In this document: positions 36,489 through 47,993 of the stretch, one piece after another
Layout of the letters: each line of letters opens with the position of its first letter
Numbering within the stretch: the stretch's first letter is position 1
NCBI GenBank assembly: GCA_024760905.1
Contig: CM045734.1
Span: 42,472,564-42,536,563 of the forward strand
DNA from: Plotosus lineatus
Taxonomy: Eukaryota > Chordata > Actinopteri > Siluriformes > Plotosidae
Reading direction: 5' to 3'
DNA length: 64,000 nt
Notes under the pieces: model-generated
The model's input: the letters and a program-made list of their open reading frames with translations, nothing else
Databases searched by the model: none
What the model was told of the DNA's origin: nothing
Position numbers and translations under genes: made by a program

Positions 36489-36971
36489 AAGAAAAGAATT
36501 CAGAGAGGAGAAAAAAATCCCTCACCAAAAAATTATTTTCCCCAAAAATATTTATACCATGATTATTTGCACCCCTGAAAATTATCGTTGGCAGCCGTAT
36601 GTCTTGAGAGACGATGGTGTAGCATACACAATATGATTGAACCACATTTCCCTTTTTAATTGAACATTTTAGTTGATTTCAGTGTTTAGAAATTTACAAA
36701 ATGCAATCCATGACTTTCTACTTCACCTGGATACATGACACTGAGGCCAAATTCCAAATAATATGGACAAAAATAGTCTCTTGTAAATAACAAGCCAATG
36801 CTCTTTCAAGATATATGGAGGGATATTGATATTTATAGGTCACACAAAAAAAAAAAAAAAAAAAAAAAAAAATGATCGGGAAAGAAAAAGCTTATGCGTG
36901 CTTAAGCTCAGGGAGAACATCACCTCCGTTTAACAGGCTGTATTCACAGGTTGTTGAATATAATTGAAATT
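36489..36971. other. Unannotated stretch with poly-A
   Basis: Poly-A of about 29 at 36844-36872. Nothing else seen. Confidence 0.45.
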
Positions 36972-36986
36972 GAATTGAAAGAGAAT

Positions 36987-37334
36987 GGGGCAGTGGTGGC
37001 CTGGTGATAAAGGGTGCTGGATCGCTGATCCTAAGGTTGGGGATTCGAGTCCCAGTCTGCACAAGGTTGTCACTGTCCCCCCAGTGCAGCTAACTGGGTT
37101 ATCAAAGGCCGGCCATCTCTCTCACTGTCTATGGTGTGAAGTTCATATAAAAGAACTGTTGCTGACTTTCGTAAAGAGTAGCTGCAAAGCCGCCAGCGTG
37201 TTTCTGCCCCTTGCTAAAGGGTTGTGTCAGGAAGGGCATCCAACGTAAAAACCTATACCAAATCAAACATGCGAATCAGATGACTCGCTGTTGCGACACC
37301 TGAGAAAGGGAAAAAGCCGAAAGGAAAAGAAGAA
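36987..37334 (+). mobile_element. SINE-A1 with 15-bp TSD
   Basis: Full length, B box GATTCGAGTCC, RTE-5' block AGGAAGGGCATCCAACG, RTE-3' block ending GCCGAAAGGAAAAGAAGAA. GAATTGAAAGAGAAT (36972-36986) and GAATTGAAATAGAAT (37335-37349) form the duplication with one mismatch. The junction of the two RTE blocks (GCGAATCAGATGACTCGC) is clear here. Confidence 0.94.
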
Positions 37335-37349
37335 GAATTGAAATAGAAT

Positions 37350-37929
37350 ATTCCCTTTGACACAGCCATTGTGCAGTATGCATTTATTGGTTCAAAGCCT
37401 TGGTTCATGGTTAGGCTTGCATCAAGAATGGCATCCAGCATCAAACTGTCAAATCATACATGCTATCTTTTTGATCCACTGTGATAACAATTAACACAAA
37501 CACCTGAAGGAAAAACAAGAAGAAGATGAAGAAGAAGAAAAAGAAGCAGAGGTTTCCATCAGGTAAAAGTGTTTCTGGCCCCTGCTGCTTTGGTACAAGT
37601 AGAGGCATACAGTAATGTGAATAAATTATTGATTGGTTTTCACCACTGTATAATTTGGAAGGCAACGTAAGCTAGTCCATATTTCTGCTTGGTAGCAAAA
37701 CATGCTTTTGGGATGCTAATTCTAAGCATGTTTCTTGCTCCCGCTGCTTTGGTACAAGCAGAAAGCCCGCAGCAGAAATTAACTCTTGGCTAGATTTTTT
37801 CAGTGTTTTTAGAGCTAGTTTATAGTTTATGTTTATTTTCAAAAACAAAATTATAATTATATAATTTAGGAAGACTTTAGTAATGCAGTTGATAAAATAA
37901 ACATAATTTTTTTATTCCCAGCTTTCATG
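37350..37929. other. Unannotated stretch
   Basis: Contains an AGAAGA-rich run at 37515-37550. No gene or repeat family seen. Confidence 0.45.
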
Positions 37930-38055
37930 CATCATGTGGCGTGCTAGCATAGTGGTTTGCAAATCCACAACATGCCAAGAAAGTCCTGGTTCGAGTCCTC
38001 GGGATGTTTGTGGGGTCTGCATGTTCTCCCAATGATTGTGTGGGGTTTTTGTAGA
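37930..38055 (+). mobile_element. SINE-B 5' part
   Basis: Head GTGGCGTGCTAGCATAGTGG (A box TAGCATAGTGG) with B box GGTTCGAGTCC, and the start of the body (GGTCTGCATGTTCTCCCAAT). The 3' part is missing. Confidence 0.78.
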
Positions 38056-38637
38056 TGAAAAATCCAAACAACTCACCATCAGTTTATAAATACGGACCTT
38101 GTTCTTAATCACATTTCAGAGAATTTCAGTGAGATTCTGGAGATTGGGTTGGAGCTGTATTTTGATCTTGTAGTCCTCCATTCAGACTTTAATTGATGTG
38201 GCTGAGTGGTATGATCATTATGCAACTGAGAAAAAAAAAAAAAAGTCCTCAGATTAAGGAGTCAGAGCACAAGGAGGTAAATTGTCTTCCATGAAAATGT
38301 TATTTATGTGCCTTTCACATGAAAAACTTGCATGATTCTTGCTTTCCTGAATCACCAATAATCCTCCAAAAATGTAACAATGATTTGTAGAGTTCACGTC
38401 TCCATCTATTCATTAAATAACCAGGTGTTAGGCAAAGCTCATCATAAAAGATGATTTTACTCCAGTCCTCTATGGTGCAATTCTTAGAGCCTGTTGCAGA
38501 CCTCGGTTATAGTACTCTTTATTGCTTCTCATTAGCTTTGATTCCAAGCCAAAACCAGGAAAGCTAAGGTTTTCTTATTGATTCTGTTGTCTCCGGACTA
38601 CTTTGATGGTAGAAGCCCGAGAATTTGGCCTGACCAT
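38056..38637. other. Unannotated stretch
   Basis: Nothing recognisable. Confidence 0.45.
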
Positions 38638-39350
38638 AAAATCCATCAAATAAAACAAAAACAAATAAATCTCACGCATTTCAATCTATACATCTATTTT
38701 CAATGCCACTTGTCGATGTGGCGTGCAGTGTAGACCCAATCCTTTCTGTACTCCTGTGTGTGGGCGGGGCTGATACCTTGAAACTCTAATTTTATTGGAT
38801 TATATGCAACAGCCTGCATTAGTTGTTTTTGGGTAAAGAGGTACATTTCCCTCGTTTTGATCAGCTCATGTGCAACAAGCCAAGCAGAGCTGGCAAGCAA
38901 AACACAAATGGACAGCCATGAAAAAACTTCAACCCGCAGACCAGCTGATTGCCAAAACTTGGGATGTGCTTCCTGTCACATAAACACTGCAGTGTGAGTC
39001 CTGTCGTATTGACCATGTTTGGCTCTACATTGACACGCGAGCAGTCCTTCTCACACCTGAAAAGCATCCAGAGCAACCTGCAGTCACATTTAAGAGATGG
39101 AAGCCTAAACGCCTACATGAATCTGAACCTCAGCATGTATCAACCAGACTATCAAGCTATCAGGAACACCATGCAGCACCAGAAGTCGCATTAATAGTAA
39201 GAAGTACCAACACAAAAAGTCACACACTCTAATAGTTTCTTACAGAGCCTTTAACCTTGAGCTCAACAAAACTCTATGGCATTGTTGCTCCGGTTGGTCA
39301 GGTTGAGGCTCAGCAACATTAATGTGGCAATAAAATGAAGTCAGATTATG
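38638..39350 (+). mobile_element. hAT-like (Charlie-type) fragment 2
   Basis: Shares with 15160-15600 the order AACAAATAAATCTCACGCAT, TATTGGATTATATGCAACAG, GCCAAGCAGAGCTGGCAA and ATTGACCATGTTTGGCTCTACA. It extends further, into the C-terminal end of a hAT transposase. Both copies are deletion derivatives of one family. Confidence 0.78.
39034..39194 (+). pseudogene. hAT transposase C-terminal remnant
   Basis: The frame ending at TAA 39192-39194 encodes TREQSFSHLKSIQSNLQSHL and the following DGSLNAYMNLNLSMYQPDY, which fits the C-terminal dimerisation region of hAT transposases (EQxFSxLKxIKSxLRxxLxDxxL pattern). The catalytic core is absent: sequence just upstream belongs to the N-terminal side, so a large internal deletion joins them. 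Confidence 0.72.
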
Positions 39351-40010
39351 ACTTGAAAGTACTGAATGAGCAGGCTATCACATCAATGGACCTTTTCTTC
39401 TCTGATGGCACAGATATACAACCAGAACTCAAATACTGAGAGTAGTTCAGGGAGCATGAGCAATCATTTTCACACATGTATTGGTACAATGGAGTTCTGA
39501 CCTGAGCACAACCCTTTTGGAAGTGCTGGAAAAGACTTTATGAGGTAGTTAAATATCTTCCTCATTAACTCAAGACGTATGTGAGAAATTACCCCAACAC
39601 TGGATCGAAATAAATGTTATATCGCTTAAGTCCTTTGAAATAATATTACAGGGATTATGGCTCTGAGATCAAGACTAAATGCTCTACATTATTAGAGTGT
39701 GTGACGTTTTTTTGTCTGTGCAGTGTGAAATCATGGCTTAAAATGCATAGAATAGCTTTTGTGTTATATGTGGGCTCTTCATGTAAATATTTGCATAAGC
39801 GCTTGTTTTTGTTGGCTATGATAAACACTTATTATAAATAGAGGAACACCTTTTGCTTGCTGTAATAAGAAAATTAATTGAATAGTCATGTTTGCTGATG
39901 TGATTGGTTTGTCAAGTAAATTGTACACCCTTTAGTTTGGTAAATTGGGCTGTGCTTTGCAGGATTGCTCTTCAATCAGCCTCACCATGCACTTTAACCA
40001 AATTATCATT

Positions 40011-40041
<31 letters not shown>

Positions 40042-40512
40042 AGGTTAGTTGATTCTGCAGTTGATGAGTGATATTCAAATGAGTTGGCAGTCATTCTGAT
40101 CAATGAAAATTTCTTTTCACCGTCTGCCAGTCTGTAGCTTCTCCCCAACAGGAGAATCGAAGCAACATGGCCATCAATGTATACAGTAATGCTCAATCCT
40201 CGTCAAAACTTTCCTTTCGGCTTGGATGGGGTTGCTTTTTCATTTCACTTACTTTTAAAGTATTACTAGCGCAAATTTGCTATCTGTCTGATCCTATTAC
40301 AAGAGGAAAGTGTTGCCTATAACATGGTTTTCCTTATAATTGCTCTCGGTAAATAAAATTTGGTTCAGGTGATCCTCTAAACAGTAGCTCATTGCGTGAA
40401 ATGAATGGCTGCCAAAATGTAGAGATTTTCATTTACGAAAAACATTCTTAATATTTGCCCATAAATGTAAATGTATGTATGCATGTATGTACCATTTTCC
40501 CAAAACTAGTCA
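39351..40512. other. Unannotated stretch with poly-T
   Basis: Poly-T of about 28 at 40014-40042. Nothing else supported. Confidence 0.45.
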
Positions 40513-40675
40513 GGTGGCATGGCGGTGTAGTGGTTAGCATGTCTTGCTCACAGCGAGAAAGCCTGGGTTCAATTCCCAGGTCAGACATTTCCAAAACTAT
40601 GCACAATAGGTGAACTGTATGTTCCAGTTCAACCTGAGGTGTGAATGGTTGTGTGAGTTTTGGCCAATTAATTAC
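40513..40675 (+). mobile_element. SINE-B 5' part
   Basis: Head GGTGGCATGGCGGTGTAGTG with B box GGTTCAATTCC and a shortened body to GTGTGAATGGTTGTGTGAG. Cut off by the SINE that follows. Confidence 0.8.
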
Positions 40676-40870
40676 ATTTACAACATTTAGCGGACTTTCT
40701 TCTCCACAGTATTATACAATTATAATTGATTTTATACAAATGAGCAATTGAGGGTTAGGGGCCTTGTTTAAGGGCCCAACAATTGTGATTGGGAGGATTA
40801 AACCACTACTTGTGGTTTATGACATTCGGATCAGTAACCCATTGCCTTAACCACTAAGCCACATTACCCT
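40676..40870 (-). mobile_element. SINE-D (another tRNA-derived family)
   Basis: The minus strand starts with a head containing a perfect A box (TGGCTTAGTGG, about 40855). Then come TTGTTGGGCCCTTAAACAAG and CCCTAACCCTCAATTGCTCA, and an end near AAGTCCGCTAAATGTTGTAA. The block 'gggcccttaaacaaggccccta' type is common in teleost SINEs. Only copy recognised here. Confidence 0.65.
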
Positions 40871-41034
40871 TTTGAATGAATGAATGACTTCCATAATCAT
40901 AGTTTCAGTATCAGTTCATTGTGCCAGCCTCAGTTTTGATTTTCTCCTCATATAAAAGTACGATAATCGATTGTGCTCTGCCTTTTTCATGGATGCTACT
41001 TTGTATATAGCACATGTCTCTTGTGGGTTATTCA

Positions 41035-41112
41035 TTATTATTATTATTATTACTATTATTATTATTATTATTAATAATACTACTACTACTACTACTACTA
41101 ATAATAATAATA
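41035..41112. repeat. (ATT)n / (ACT)n compound microsatellite
   Basis: ATT units interrupted by one ACT, then about 7 ACT units, then AATAAT. Confidence 0.9.
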
Positions 41113-41195
41113 TCTTATCCCCGTAGGGTAGTGTAGCAATTGGTCTCTTCCGAAGAAGATTAACTGGGATGCAGGCACGCTTGCTACTTGTCCCC

Positions 41196-41405
41196 AGAAA
41201 CACGCTGACAGCTTTGCAGCTTACTCTTTACGAAAGTCAGTAATGGTTCATTTACATGCCTCTTACCATAGTCAGTGAGAGACATGGCCCGCCTTTGATA
41301 ACCCAGTTAGCTGCACTGGGGGAGGACAGTGACAGCCCTGTTGGGACTCGAACCATCAACCTCAGGATCAGCGATCCTGTGCCCTATCCACTAGACCAAC
41401 AATAC
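41196..41405 (-). mobile_element. SINE-A, 3' tail missing
   Basis: Minus-strand head and centre (complement of GATAACCCAGTTAGCTGCAC). It ends at the complement of CAGAAACACGC, just before either tail would begin, so its type is unknown. Confidence 0.87.
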
Positions 41406-41406
41406 C

Positions 41407-41407
41407 C

Positions 41408-41453
<46 letters not shown>
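41407..41453. repeat. (ATT)n microsatellite
   Basis: About 15 units directly beside a SINE-A head, as at 35369. Confidence 0.95.
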
Positions 41454-41454
<1 letters not shown>

Positions 41455-41669
41455 TATTGAGATATTTACATTTAATATTTTTTGAAAAATGAATATGTAA
41501 TTTGCAACAATTGGTTGGAACAATGTTGGGAAATGTGTCTTTAGTGAGGTCTGTACTGTAACATGTGGGAACAGGGTGGGGTTTATATTGGGCTACATAG
41601 AGAAGTGAGATTTGTGAATAATGTTGGAACAGGAAGAGAGAATATGTTAATGATGGGGTATGTAGGAGC

Positions 41670-41980
41670 GCGCTGGTGATAAAGTGCTGGATTACCAATC
41701 CTAAAGTGTGCAGTGGTAGTCTGGAAGTAAGGTGCTAGATTACTGATCCTAAGGTTGGGAGTTCAAGCCCCACTGTCAACGGTTGTCACCCCAGTGCAGC
41801 AGCCTATACTAACAGTCATGTAAAGGAACCATTGCTGAGCTTCGTAGAGTTGGCTGTATAGTCACCCGTGTGTTTATGCCCTGTGAGCTGGCCAGGGTGT
41901 GCTTTCCCCTTCCCCAGAGTTGGCTGAAATGGGCACCAGCCTCCCTGTGACCCTACTTAGGATTAAGTGTTTCAGAATAT
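41670..41980 (+). mobile_element. SINE-A2 with a partial extra head
   Basis: A degraded head piece (41670-41708, GATAAAGTGCTGGATTACCA) is followed in tandem by a full copy from 41711. That copy has B box AGTTCAAGCCC, a shortened centre and the SINE-B-type tail (GAGCTGGCCAGGGTGTGC, GTGACCCTACTTAGGATTAAG). Old and diverged. Confidence 0.78.
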
Positions 41981-43379
41981 ATATGAGTGCTGGTTATTTA
42001 GTAGATTTGTGATTACATTAATTTATTTATACCACTGTCTCATTAGAAGCTTATGTAGTTAAAAATGGATGTGATTGTAGCATATATTTTATATTTACAG
42101 TATAGGGTTTGATTAGCAAATGTATTTATTTATTACCGAGTTGCTTGCATAGCTCCTATTTTTCCACTCAGTATGAAACAAAAAAAATTGTGTCAGCCTT
42201 TCAAAGACTGACATGGGAAGATGTCAAGAGCTTGAGCTTGTAAGTAAACAACAGATATTCAAAAAGGTTTCTCTACTATCTACATGAAAGGGTTTGATAT
42301 TGCATGATGTCCCCAGTTTGAGACTGAATTAATTACATATTTGATATTGTAATATGGACAGACTCTGCTTATTCATGGCCTATTTAATAAGAACAGAGTC
42401 TAACTTAACAGGAGAAACAGAGCATTATTCTCGGAATGACTGTGTTTATGGCCCAGGGTGTCTTACGTCCAACCTTGCATCCTCTTGATCTTTCCTAGAG
42501 TTAATTTTCACATCTTCTGTTATTTTGGTATTTCTTTATTCTATTGATATCATAATGGTGTGGCTTTGTTTATTTGTTCGTTTGTTTTTAATGCCTAAGT
42601 CATTATCAATGCTAAGGCACAGCTCATGGCGTTTGTCCTTGCCGTTGCCTGGCTAAGGAAAAGCCATGACAGATTTGGCAACTGCAAAGTCACAAATTGA
42701 TAAAGACAAATGTGTTATGTTGATGTCGATACCAGTAATCATCTCAAGCACAGTAAGCAGAGCTTCTGTTTATCTGTCTAATGGGATAATTATAACTGAT
42801 GTAAGGGGAGCGAGTCTTGCTGCCACAGATATTTTGCACAAATATAAAACAGTGTCCCTGAAAGCAGTTGTCCGCGGAGACACTGAGTTACTCAGAGACT
42901 TTCAGAGTCAGACATTCCCCTTTCTTTGCAATATGTTCTCAAGATGTGGTATTTTCAGCTTAGGTTTGCACATTCATGGTTGAACCACATCAAATAGAAT
43001 GAGTCAAACCATTCCTCCAGATCTGGCTATTACTCGTACCCTTTGGTATACAAATGACGAATTCACATAGCATATTTGAGAGCACATTTTCTCGCAATGA
43101 CCCTTTCCACAGCATGGTTTATCAGAAATGTCTAGACAGTATTTGGCCCCTTTTCTGAGTTCCTTTTCTTTCCTTTTGTTTTCTGAGCACATAAATCTGT
43201 CTCAGTACACATCAACAGGGATTTGGTATCTTTTACAACCCTTGATAAGCAAGGTTTTGAAGAAAAATCTAACAGAACACGGGACCATCTTGAAACTTTT
43301 CTTAGATTAAGAAAATAAATTACAAGTAAACAGGGAAGTTTGAACTTTCAAAAAATATATTAAATGATTAATTTCACAT
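41981..43379. other. Unannotated stretch
   Basis: The 42666-42983 plus frame (105 codons) is open but shows no motif, splice context or family resemblance that I can name. Confidence 0.4.
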
Positions 43380-43474
43380 TATTTTCCAAATCACTTTATC
43401 CTTAAAGTTGAAGGGATTCTCAAGCGATTGAAGGCAAGGTACCTCCTGAACAGTTCACTATGCCATTGCAGGGT

Positions 43475-43513
<39 letters not shown>

Positions 43514-43690
43514 TATTCACATTCACACCTGGGGGCATTCAAGATCATCTGATTAGCTTGATGTGCATGTCTGTGGACAGTGAGAGGAAACTTGTGTACC
43601 TGCAGGAAACCCCCCACAACCATTATGAGAACATGCAAACACCATACAGAAATACACTCATTAAGCACTGAGCTTAATGACCCAGGACTT
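43380..43690 (-). mobile_element. SINE-B with internal (CA)n
   Basis: Minus strand: tail (complement of CAAATCACTTTATCC), (CA)n of about 16 units at 43479-43510, body (complement of ATGCAAACACCATACAGAAA), and part of the head. Confidence 0.75.
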
Positions 43691-43810
43691 TCTTTGAATG
43701 AAGATTCAATGAATATTAAATGCAATTCTGAAAGCAGTCAAGCTAAGATGGAGATAGGATGAAGTAGTATGATGACCGCATTTAAAAGTAAGGTTTGTGG
43801 ATATCTGAAT

Positions 43811-44556
43811 CTTCTTCTTTTCCTTTCTGTGATGCTGGGAGCTTTCAGTCGGACCCAAAGATGCAGGAGACCGAGTGTGATGATCCAGATGAGTTTTATT
43901 GTACACAGAGCAGGCACTGGAGTACAGAGAATCGTAGTCACTGTAAAGGTGAGGGGAAACATGAAAGCCAAAATTACAAGGGGGAACTTCAGAAAGTGAA
44001 CTGGTAGCACACAAAGTTGTGAACCAGGAGCCAGAGAGATCACAGGGAAACGGAATCGAATAGAGAGAACAATCTTCTAATGCTGGGAGGAGTGCGCCGC
44101 TCACCTTTATAGCCTGGTGATGACTGAGTGGAATCAGGTGTGCTGCTCCCGACTCCGCCCACAAGAGAGCCACACTCCTCACCAGTGCCTACAGTGCATA
44201 TGGAGAGAACAAGAGAGTTAAAAGTTGCCAAATTTCAGAGCCACTCCCAACACAGACCATAACACTTTTGGCTCTTCCATTTTTTTCAGGGGTCGCCACA
44301 GCGAATCATTGCATGTTTGATTTGGCAAAGATTTTTACATTGGATGCCTTTCCTGACACAACCCTTTAGCAAGGCACAGAAACACACTGACGGCCCTGCA
44401 GCTACTCTTTACGAAAGTCTGCAATGGTTCTTTTACATGAACCTCTCACCATAGACCAGGAGAGACATGGCCGGCCTTTGAAAATCCAGTTAGCTGCACT
44501 GGGGGGACAGTGACAACCCTGTGGAGAGTGGGACTCGAATCCCCACCTTTTCCCAT
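43811..44556 (-). mobile_element. SINE-A1 with 18-bp perfect TSD, containing a solo LTR
   Basis: GTTTGTGGATATCTGAAT occurs at 43793-43810 and 44557-44574. Between them is a minus-strand SINE-A1: a CTTCTTCTTTTCCTTTC tail start, the complement of GGGGTCGCCACAGCG, the RTE-5' block and the centre. A 437-bp LTR interrupts it near its 3' end. The head is internally deleted: A box and anticodon-like region are gone, and the B box GATTCGAGTCC is kept. Confidence 0.9.
43828..44264 (-). mobile_element. Solo LTR, Gypsy-like
   Basis: On the minus strand it starts TGTTATGGTC and ends GCATCACA (TG...CA), 437 bp. It contains a TATA box (GGCTATAAAGG, complement of 44104-44114) and an AATAAAA polyadenylation signal (complement of 43894-43900) in the correct order. 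CTTTC before and CTTTT after are a 5-bp target duplication with one change; removing the LTR restores the SINE tail. The lone LTR implies recombination between two LTRs. Gypsy assignment rests on length, ends and 5-bp duplication. Confidence 0.85.
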
Positions 44557-44712
44557 GTTTGTGGATATCTGAATATTCGTTGAAATAATTGCATTTTCAG
44601 TTGAATTTAAAAGCAGGTCTGGGTAGCACCACTACTTTAAATAAGCACATATATCAACTGCTCTTCAAGCCAGTCTAAAGTTCTGAGGTTCCTCTTAGAT
44701 ATAGTTCTATAT
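44557..44712 (-). repeat. Flank duplicated at 56345-56500
   Basis: About 155 bp, nearly identical by eye to the complement of 56345-56500 (shared AACTATATCTAAGAGGAA, CTTTAGACTGGCTT, AAGTAGTGGTGCTACCCAGA, TCAACGAATATTCAGATATC). It lies directly upstream of a SINE-A1 at both places. Confidence 0.9.
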
Positions 44713-45069
44713 ATGGTATATGATATATTTAGTTCCCGCTAAATAAAGAAACCCAGAGTAAAATAATAAATTCTTTATTTCCCACCATATTTCTTTGATT
44801 CAAACATAAATGTGGCACGCTAACAAACATAGCATGAGTTTTACTTCTTTTATTCTCTTCTGCCATATTTGCTTCACGGACCAAGGTAAGAAAGGAGTAA
44901 GGAGTCACCGGTGATAACATAACTCACGCTACTGTTCAGTAAATCTCACTTGCAGCAAGGTGCACAACTTATTGATCTGTGGGCTGCAGGGAATATAGCT
45001 TCCATTTCTTGTTTCTCCCCTGCTGAAATATGGCCATGCAAGATTGTAAATGAGTTACAGAGGTGTCAA

Positions 45070-45112
<43 letters not shown>

Positions 45113-45432
45113 TGTGTGTGTGTGTGTGGATGGTGATCAAGGACAGGGTTACGGGTGAGTATGTTTTGTTATTGTTTTCAATCCTCTAGGCCATTTTGAA
45201 TGTCTAGTAATAGTGTAGCTGCAACATGCCATGTAGTAGGATTTGCACTCTGTCCAAAGCATTTCCTGAAATAAGGGGGATCTTATTTTTTATTTATTTT
45301 TTTTATTTTTATTTTTTCCCCTCATGATTGTAAGCTTAGGTGCAACATTAAACGTTAAAGAGTGAATGCAGAATGTATTTAGAAAATCTAAACACTTTAA
45401 TAAAATCTAGAGGTTTTTGTGATGTTAAAAAT
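44713..45432. other. Unannotated stretch with (TG)n
   Basis: (TG)n of about 27 units with one TATG interruption at 45073-45128. No gene seen. The target-site copy GATGTTAAAAAT of the next element is at 45421-45432. Confidence 0.5.
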
Positions 45433-46736
45433 CTTCTTCTTCTTCTTCTTTTACTTTCGGCTGCTCCCTTCAGGGGTCGCCACAGCAAATCATCCGCCTC
45501 CACCTCACCCTGTCCTCCGCATCTTCTTTTCTGACTCCAACGACCTTCATGTCTTCCTTCACCACATCCATAAATCTCTTCTTCGGTCTTCCTCGAGGCC
45601 TTCTGCCTGGTAGTTCCAACCTCAGCATCCTACTGCCAATATACTCACTATCCCTCCTCTGTACATGTCCAAACCATCTACATCTAGCCTCTCTGACTTT
45701 GTCTCCAAAACATCTTACGTGGGCTGTCCCTCTGATATACTCATTTCTGATCCTCGTTACTCCCAGGGAGAACCTCAACATTTTCATCTCCGCTACCTCC
45801 AGCTCTGCCTCCTGCCTTTTCCTCAGCGCCACTGTTTCTAAGCCATACAACATCGCTGGCCTCACCACCATCTTGTACACTTTTCCCTTCATTCTTGCTG
45901 ACACTCTCTTATCGCACATCACACCGGATACTTTTCTCCAACCATTCCAGCCTGCCTGCACACGCTTCTTCACCTCTTTTCCACACTCTCCATTGCTCTG
46001 GATTGTTGAGCCTAAGTACTTAAAATCCTCCACCTTCGTTATCTCTGCTCCCTGTAACATCACCGTTCCTCCTGGGTCCTTCTCATTCACACACATGTAT
46101 TCTGATTTTCTGAGGCTAACCTTCATTCCTCTCCTTTCCAGGGCATACCTCCACCTCTCTAGATTTTCCTGCACTTGTTCTCTGCTCTCACTACAGATCA
46201 CGATGTCATCTGCAAACATCATAGTCCATGGAGATTCTTGTCTCACCTCGTCTGTCAGCCTGTCCATCACCATAGCAAACAAGAAGGGGCTCAGAGCTGA
46301 CCCTTGATGCAGTCCCACCTCCACCTTGAATTCCTCGGTCACACCGACAGCACACCTCACCGCTGTCTTACATCTCTCATACATGTCCTGCATCACTCTA
46401 ACATACTTCTCTGCCACTCCAGACTTCCTCATGCAATACCACAGTTCTTCTCTTGGCACCCTGTCATATGCTTTTTCCAGATCCACAAAGGCACAATGTA
46501 GCTCCCTCTGACCTTCTCTGTACTTCTCTATTAACATCCTCAAGGCAAACATTGCATCTGTGGTGCTCTTTCTTGGCATGAAACCAAACTGTTGTTCACA
46601 AATGCTGACCTCTGCCCTTAGTCTAGCTTCCACTATTCTTTCCCATAACTTCATCGTATGGCTCATCAACTTTATCCCTCTGTAGTTGCTGCAACTCTGC
46701 ACGTCTCCCTTGTTCTTAAAAATAAATGTTAAGTAG
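45433..46736 (-). mobile_element. RTE LINE, 5'-truncated, 12-bp TSD
   Basis: A minus-strand copy running from GAAGAAG repeats at 45433 to the truncation point at about 46722 within RT. GATGTTAAAAAT occurs at 45421-45432 and 46737-46748. Fourteen bases (46723-46736) between the LINE sequence and the duplication are neither; they contain AATGTTAAG, resembling the target. Very close to the 47991-51068 copy and in the opposite orientation. Confidence 0.95.
45470..46702 (-). pseudogene. RTE reverse transcriptase, C-terminal 410 codons
   Basis: Uninterrupted minus-strand frame lacking endonuclease and RT N-terminus because the element is truncated. Visible in order: SNYRGIKLMSHTMKLWE (RT block 2), QFGFMPRKSTTDAMFALR, FVDLEKAYDRVPREELWY (catalytic Asp), LHQGSALSPFLFAMVMDRL, MMFADDIVICSES (catalytic FADD), KVSLRKSEYM, FKYLGSTIQSNGECGKE, WFGHVQRRDSEYIGSRML, and terminal ICCGDP. 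Three residues (MDR) are missing after FSLGVTR relative to the 51-kb copy. It cannot retrotranspose, but its frame is unbroken, so the copy is young. Confidence 0.93.
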
Positions 46737-46748
46737 GATGTTAAAAAT

Positions 46749-47161
46749 GTTAAAAATAAACCTTGATATGTATATCAGTAGCATAATGTAATACAGACAT
46801 TGACAAATGTAATGTCCCACATCTGGACATTCATGTAAACGGCACATATCTCACCAGCCTATTAAACAATTTTCATTAACTATGACTTACATTAATCCTA
46901 CAAGTATACAGAGTGTTTTGAAAGCAACCGTGAATTGAAATGTATCTATAGTTTTTACAGCTAATAAAAATACAAACATATCCATTCTATTATGGACAAA
47001 AGACTTGTCACAATGACATCAAATTTTGGATCAAAATAATTAGTAAAAGTAGTAAAATATAATTAGTAAAATTAAAAATATATATATATAACAAAACATT
47101 CTTCATTAACTAAATATACATAAAATACAGGTATTAAAGCAGCTTTCAGACAATTCATAAA
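46749..47161. other. Unannotated AT-rich stretch
   Basis: Nothing recognisable. Confidence 0.45.
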
Positions 47162-47487
47162 ATCTCATCTCATCATTGTCTGACTAATCCGGGGTTGGTT
47201 CGCCGGGGCAGCAGCCTATGAAGTGAGGTCAAGACATCCGTCTCCACAGCCTCTTCCTCCAGCTCTTCTGGGAGAATACCGAGGTGTTTCCAGACCAGCC
47301 GTGCAACATAGTATCTCCAGTGTGTTCTGGGTCAACCACAGGGTCTCTTCTTGGTCGGACATGCTTGAAACATTAGGTGTTCTGGAGGTATTCTAACCAG
47401 ATGCCCGAGGCACCTCAATTGGCTCCTCTGAACACGGACGAGCAGTGGTTCCACTCTGAGCTCCTCCCATATGGCTGAGCTTCTCAC
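47162..47487 (-). mobile_element. Rex3 (RTE clade) 3' fragment
   Basis: Minus strand. The 3' repeat is ATCTCATCTCATC, followed by GTTCGCCGGGGCAGCAGCCT, TCCAGCTCTTCTGGGAGAAT, ACCGAGGTGTTTCCAGACC, CAGATGCCCGAGGCACCTCA and GCTGAGCTTCTCAC, the characteristic end of the Rex3 RT gene. A few indels break the frame. Confidence 0.9.
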
Positions 47488-47935
47488 ATTATATTATAAA
47501 ATCTTTTTACAAAAACTGTAGAAACCATCAAGATTGCCTAAAAGCAAATTAAAATATTCTGCAAGCAGTTATAAGATATTTCAGACACCCATCGGACACA
47601 TAGGTAAGCTCAGTCATGCAAGGGAAACTACCCAAAAAATAACTAGCTGGAAAAACATTGTACTTCACCTCCTGATAACTCCGTCACAAGCTCCATTAGG
47701 ACTCATAGCCTGAAATGTCTGCTTTTAGCAGCCACATACAGTGGTACCTCACCTTACAAAATACCCAACAAACGAAAAATCCAAGTTACGAAACACATTA
47801 ACCTAAAATTTCCATCTCTGGATAAAAAAAAAAAATCATGTTACGAAACACGACATCTCAAAGATTCAAACAATGTGCACTAGGCTTTTATTGGTACGAT
47901 AGAGTTGCTCTCACATTGGCTATATACTGTCTGTG

Positions 47936-47937
<2 letters not shown>

Positions 47938-47990
<53 letters not shown>
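47938..47990. repeat. (AT)n microsatellite
   Basis: About 26 units immediately before the RTE 5' end. The RTE 3' end also abuts ATATATATTG, so the target was TA-rich. Confidence 0.95.

Positions 47991-47993
<3 letters not shown>

Noticed and set aside
42666..42983. Possible host exon or small gene (105 codons)
   Set aside because: No homology I can recognise, no splice or polyadenylation context, and frames of this length are expected by chance in 64 kb.
45549..46307. Long frames antisense to RTE (e.g. 45549-46307 plus, 48846-49811 minus, 31681-32385 plus, 50474-51118 minus)
   Set aside because: They are exact shadows of the RT gene on the other strand, rich in Ser/Leu/Pro, and recur only because the LINE recurs.
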